Shown piece after piece: positions 5,797 to 8,078 of a stretch of 8,078 bases of DNA; the stretch's first letter is position 1; each line of letters opens with the position of its first letter. Origin of the DNA: CAZJFC01 sp964545245 (GTDB lineage Bacteria > Pseudomonadota > Alphaproteobacteria > Rickettsiales > 21-14-0-20-44-7); NCBI GenBank assembly GCA_964545245.1, contig CAZJFC010000074.1:1-8078 (forward strand). Direction: 5' to 3'. The position numbers and the translations under genes were made by a program. A model generated the notes under the pieces. The model saw only the letters and a list, made by a program, of their open reading frames with translations. It did not search any database and was not told where the DNA came from.

Positions 5797-7429
5797 TTTT
5801 ATTCCCGCGAAAAACCATATATATCATGATTAATGACGAAAGCGCCGAGATAATCAACCCCAGTTTTTCTGCCGGTGACCTGACCATTTCCAGCTTAAGT
5901 GCTGCGCCGGAAACCTTATTCGGCATCCTTACTTTTAAAATCTCGTATTCTCCTTCACGGGTGACTTCAAGCTCTTTTCCTTCCAGCCACGCTTTCCAAT
6001 ATGGCGAATAGAACTGGCGGATTATAATTTCCTCGCCCGCGCCGGCACTGACGGCAAGTTCGATATCCCTGCTTTCCCAGCGGGTGATTTCCGCGGTTCC
6101 GCCTCCGCCGCTCCGCACGCGCGGGTGGCCTATGATTTCCCTGTAAAACTCAGCAAAAAACGCCACAAATTTTTTCGCCACATTTTCAGATGGGAGATAT
6201 GTGGAAAAAGCCTCAATATTATTTTTATAGGCCTCATCCATTATCAGCGCCCCCTCATCACCAGCAGCATCAGGATTTTCAACAGTGCCGATGCTGAAAT
6301 TAATGGCGACCATAAGTATTATAACTGCCGTTATCACCGCCAGCCGGTTGTGGTTAGCCGCATATACCGCCGCCAGCACAACGAATACGGCAGGTACCAG
6401 CAGGAAGCGCCACGGGAACTGGACTTTTTCAAGCACCGGCAATATCTCCCACAGGAAACCGCTGACCGAAAAACACATGAAAAACGAAAATACCGGGAAT
6501 AACACCACCAGCGTTCTCCGCTTCCCGGATGGCATAAAGGGAATAAAATAAAGCAGCAGCATGGCCATAGTCACCAGTGACAGCATAACCGCAACGCGGT
6601 AGCCGTTCCCTTCCGCGAATGTCAACTTTATCTCAACAAAATTATTCGCGGGGTTGAACCTTTCCGTCCAGTGCAGGCCAACGCTTGCCATATCCATATT
6701 CATCAATACCGGCAGGATATATATGGCTGAAAGCCCCGCCGCGAGAAACCACCCGGATATAAGACGCGTATATTCACGCGGGTTGCACAGGACAATTCCA
6801 TATATCGCTGCGAACGGCACGAATATTATCGCCGCCGGGATGTTGGTCATTGCCAGCAGGGCATATCCCACCGCCATTAAGGCGGTTCCGTGGCGCTGCC
6901 CGGACGCGATTTTCTCAGTACCCAGCAATATCAGCGGGAACCACGCATAAGCCCATAGCTGGCCAAGCACACCGACTGTGTAAAAATCCACCATCAGATG
7001 CCCCGGCAGGGACATATAGAACATACCGCATATAACCGCGTTTCCGGTAGTGGAGGCTTTATCCCTGAGCCACCAGAAACAGGTCAGGCCGGAAATGAAC
7101 AATGACAGGTTTGCCGACATCGCCACCGGCAGGAAGAAAAATTTATAATACTCCCCCGCCCATGCGAAAAGGCTGGAAGCATACATTGAAATTGGCGGAT
7201 AAAAGAAAAACGCGAAACTGCCGAACCCTGCGTTCATCTCATGCGCGAAGCGTGGATATATATGGCCATCGGCCAGCAGTGCCGAAAAATGTTTGGCCCA
7301 CAGCCCATGGATATGGCAATCATGCCCCGCATAGCCAAAAAGATAGGCAGGCATGGTGCATATTACCGACCATAAAAACATCGCGGCGTAAGGGTTCCTG
7401 AACAGCGCTGTAAAAAGCTTTATACCCAT
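5783..7429 (-). CDS. Polytopic membrane protein, GT-C / 'PTPS-related' type, copy 2
   Basis: A 548-residue membrane protein, paralogous to the one at 1766-3418. Shared blocks, in order, are YLFG-GHDCHIHGLWAKHF (30-48, GHD Asp37), IYPRFA, GFGSFAFFFYPPIS (68-81), TNIPAA near residue 200, ITRWESRDIELAVSAGAGEE, IRQFYSPYWKAWLEG, and a final membrane segment after SPAEKLG. The predicted layout is about eleven membrane spans, an outer C-terminal beta-rich domain (about 400-515) and one last span. The fold and the acidic GHD loop suggest a GT-C type enzyme acting on a polyprenyl-phosphate sugar at the inner membrane; no substrate is visible. It starts 4 bases after the fmt stop, with AAGGA upstream, and ends 14 bases inside truA. 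It is thus locked between two housekeeping translation genes, which ensures constitutive co-expression with them. Confidence 0.86.
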   Translation of the reverse strand: MGIKLFTALFRNPYAAMFLWSVICTMPAYLFGYAGHDCHIHGLWAKHFSALLADGHIYPRFAHEMNAGFGSFAFFFYPPISMYASSLFAWAGEYYKFFFLPVAMSANLSLFISGLTCFWWLRDKASTTGNAVICGMFYMSLPGHLMVDFYTVGVLGQLWAYAWFPLILLGTEKIASGQRHGTALMAVGYALLAMTNIPAAIIFVPFAAIYGIVLCNPREYTRLISGWFLAAGLSAIYILPVLMNMDMASVGLHWTERFNPANNFVEIKLTFAEGNGYRVAVMLSLVTMAMLLLYFIPFMPSGKRRTLVVLFPVFSFFMCFSVSGFLWEILPVLEKVQFPWRFLLVPAVFVVLAAVYAANHNRLAVITAVIILMVAINFSIGTVENPDAAGDEGALIMDEAYKNNIEAFSTYLPSENVAKKFVAFFAEFYREIIGHPRVRSGGGGTAEITRWESRDIELAVSAGAGEEIIIRQFYSPYWKAWLEGKELEVTREGEYEILKVRMPNKVSGAALKLEMVRSPAEKLGLIISALSSLIMIYMVFRGNKNAKV

Positions 7430-7433
7430 AACC

Positions 7434-8078
7434 CTATTCCTTCCCCATCAATTCCCGGCTGAGCCTGAAGCCGTTGAGGAATTCTTTTGCCGTCATCGCG
7501 CGTTTTCCGGCGCGTTGCAGCTTTTCGATTTTCAGCGCTCCGCTGCCGCAAGCGATCGTCAGCCCATCCTCCAGCAAAGTTCCGGGAGCCGCGCTGCCAC
7601 CCGTCACGCTCGCCTCGTGGACTTTTATCTTCTCCCCGCCATAAATAAAAAACGCGCCGGGAAACGGGTTCAGGCCGCGTATCTTCCTTTCAATCACTTC
7701 AGCACTGTCATTCCAGTTTATTTTCTCGTCCTGCGCGGTGATTTTTCTGGCGTAAGTAACACCTTCCCCGCTTTGCGGAATGGGGGTTATATTCTCGATA
7801 TCGCCCACGACTTCCACCGCCATCCTCGCGCCGGTTTCTGCGCATTTATCATGGAGTTCGCCTGCCGTCACCTTTTCATCCAGCGGGAATTTCTCAACCG
7901 CGAGAACAGCGCCGGTGTCCAGCCCCTCATCCATCCGCATGATGCAGACCGCGGTTTCCCTGTCGCCCGCCATTACCGTCCTTTGCAGCGGCGCAGCCCC
8001 CCGCCAGCGCGGCAGCAGCGAAGGGTGGATGTTTATGCAGCCATATTCCGGCGCATCGAGGATATGTTTAGGCAGGAG
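7434..8078 (-). CDS. fmt: Methionyl-tRNA formyltransferase, C-terminal part, cut by window edge
   Basis: An open frame of 214 codons plus stop that continues through the right edge; about 90 N-terminal residues are missing. The visible part opens LLPKHILDAP and carries the signature INIHPSLLPRWRGAAP, then AGDRETAVCIMRMDEGLDTG. The catalytic trio Asn-x-His and Asp is present as N16, H18 and D54 of the fragment; their spacing of 38 residues between Asn and Asp matches the E. coli enzyme (N108, H110, D146). The C-terminal OB-fold-like domain includes ARKITAQDEKINW, RKIRGLNPFPGAFF and KRAMTAKEFLNGFRL. The enzyme formylates initiator Met-tRNA using 10-formyl-tetrahydrofolate. A start codon inside the window (ATG at 7973) would delete the signature motif and is not the true start. 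The gene begins the operon visible here; def may lie upstream, as is common. Confidence 0.97.
   Translation of the reverse strand, partial: LLPKHILDAPEYGCINIHPSLLPRWRGAAPLQRTVMAGDRETAVCIMRMDEGLDTGAVLAVEKFPLDEKVTAGELHDKCAETGARMAVEVVGDIENITPIPQSGEGVTYARKITAQDEKINWNDSAEVIERKIRGLNPFPGAFFIYGGEKIKVHEASVTGGSAAPGTLLEDGLTIACGSGALKIEKLQRAGKRAMTAKEFLNGFRLSRELMGKE

Noticed and set aside
5320..6011. Overlapping plus-strand open frames of 169 and 180 codons opposite truA and the copy-2 membrane protein
   Set aside because: Both strands cannot be read this way plausibly; the minus-strand proteins have catalytic motifs and these have only low-complexity Pro/Ala/Arg composition.
1..8078. CRISPR array, insertion-sequence ends or a retron-like RNA
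   Set aside because: No regularly spaced repeats, no transposase or reverse transcriptase fragment, and no long terminal inverted repeats were seen on either strand.

Overview
The window reads as chromosomal DNA of a Gram-negative bacterium, most likely an alphaproteobacterium. The reasons are the fmt and truA genes close together on one strand, a phage-type integrase of the short 'YYFR-VPKDL' class, and several Sec signal peptides. Assignment below class level is not possible from sequence alone. Base composition is uneven: the fmt/truA/membrane-protein part is GC-rich, while positions 281-1180 are strikingly AT-rich.

Right part (minus strand, reading from 8078 to 5038): the 3' three quarters or so of fmt (methionyl-tRNA formyltransferase), then a 548-residue polytopic membrane protein of the GT-C / 'PTPS-related' type, then complete truA (tRNA pseudouridine synthase). 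The three genes are packed with a 4-base gap and a 14-base overlap, so they look like one translationally coupled operon with a membrane protein inserted between two translation/tRNA-modification genes.

Middle part (minus strand, 4933 to 1766): two small genes for secreted proteins of unknown function (236 and 239 residues, 3 bases apart), then a decayed copy of the 3' end of truA, which overlaps the start of a second 550-residue membrane protein. That protein is a clear paralogue of the first. The truA remnant and the intact truA 3' end are direct repeats bracketing the two secreted-protein genes. This looks like an insertion into the 3' end of truA, or a leftover of a duplicated truA/membrane-protein unit.

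Left part: a tRNA-Gln (anticodon TTG) on the minus strand, followed by the N-terminal stub of a tyrosine integrase. A 14-base repeat of the tRNA 3' end sits exactly where the integrase reading frame breaks. This is the scar of an integrative element that has lost almost everything. Beyond it lie an AT-rich DUF3800 gene on the plus strand with its own terminator, and the 5' end of an endonuclease V gene running off the left edge.

The main interest is two separate integration or recombination scars within 5 kb (tRNA-Gln and truA 3' end) and the duplicated GT-C-like membrane proteins tied to truA.
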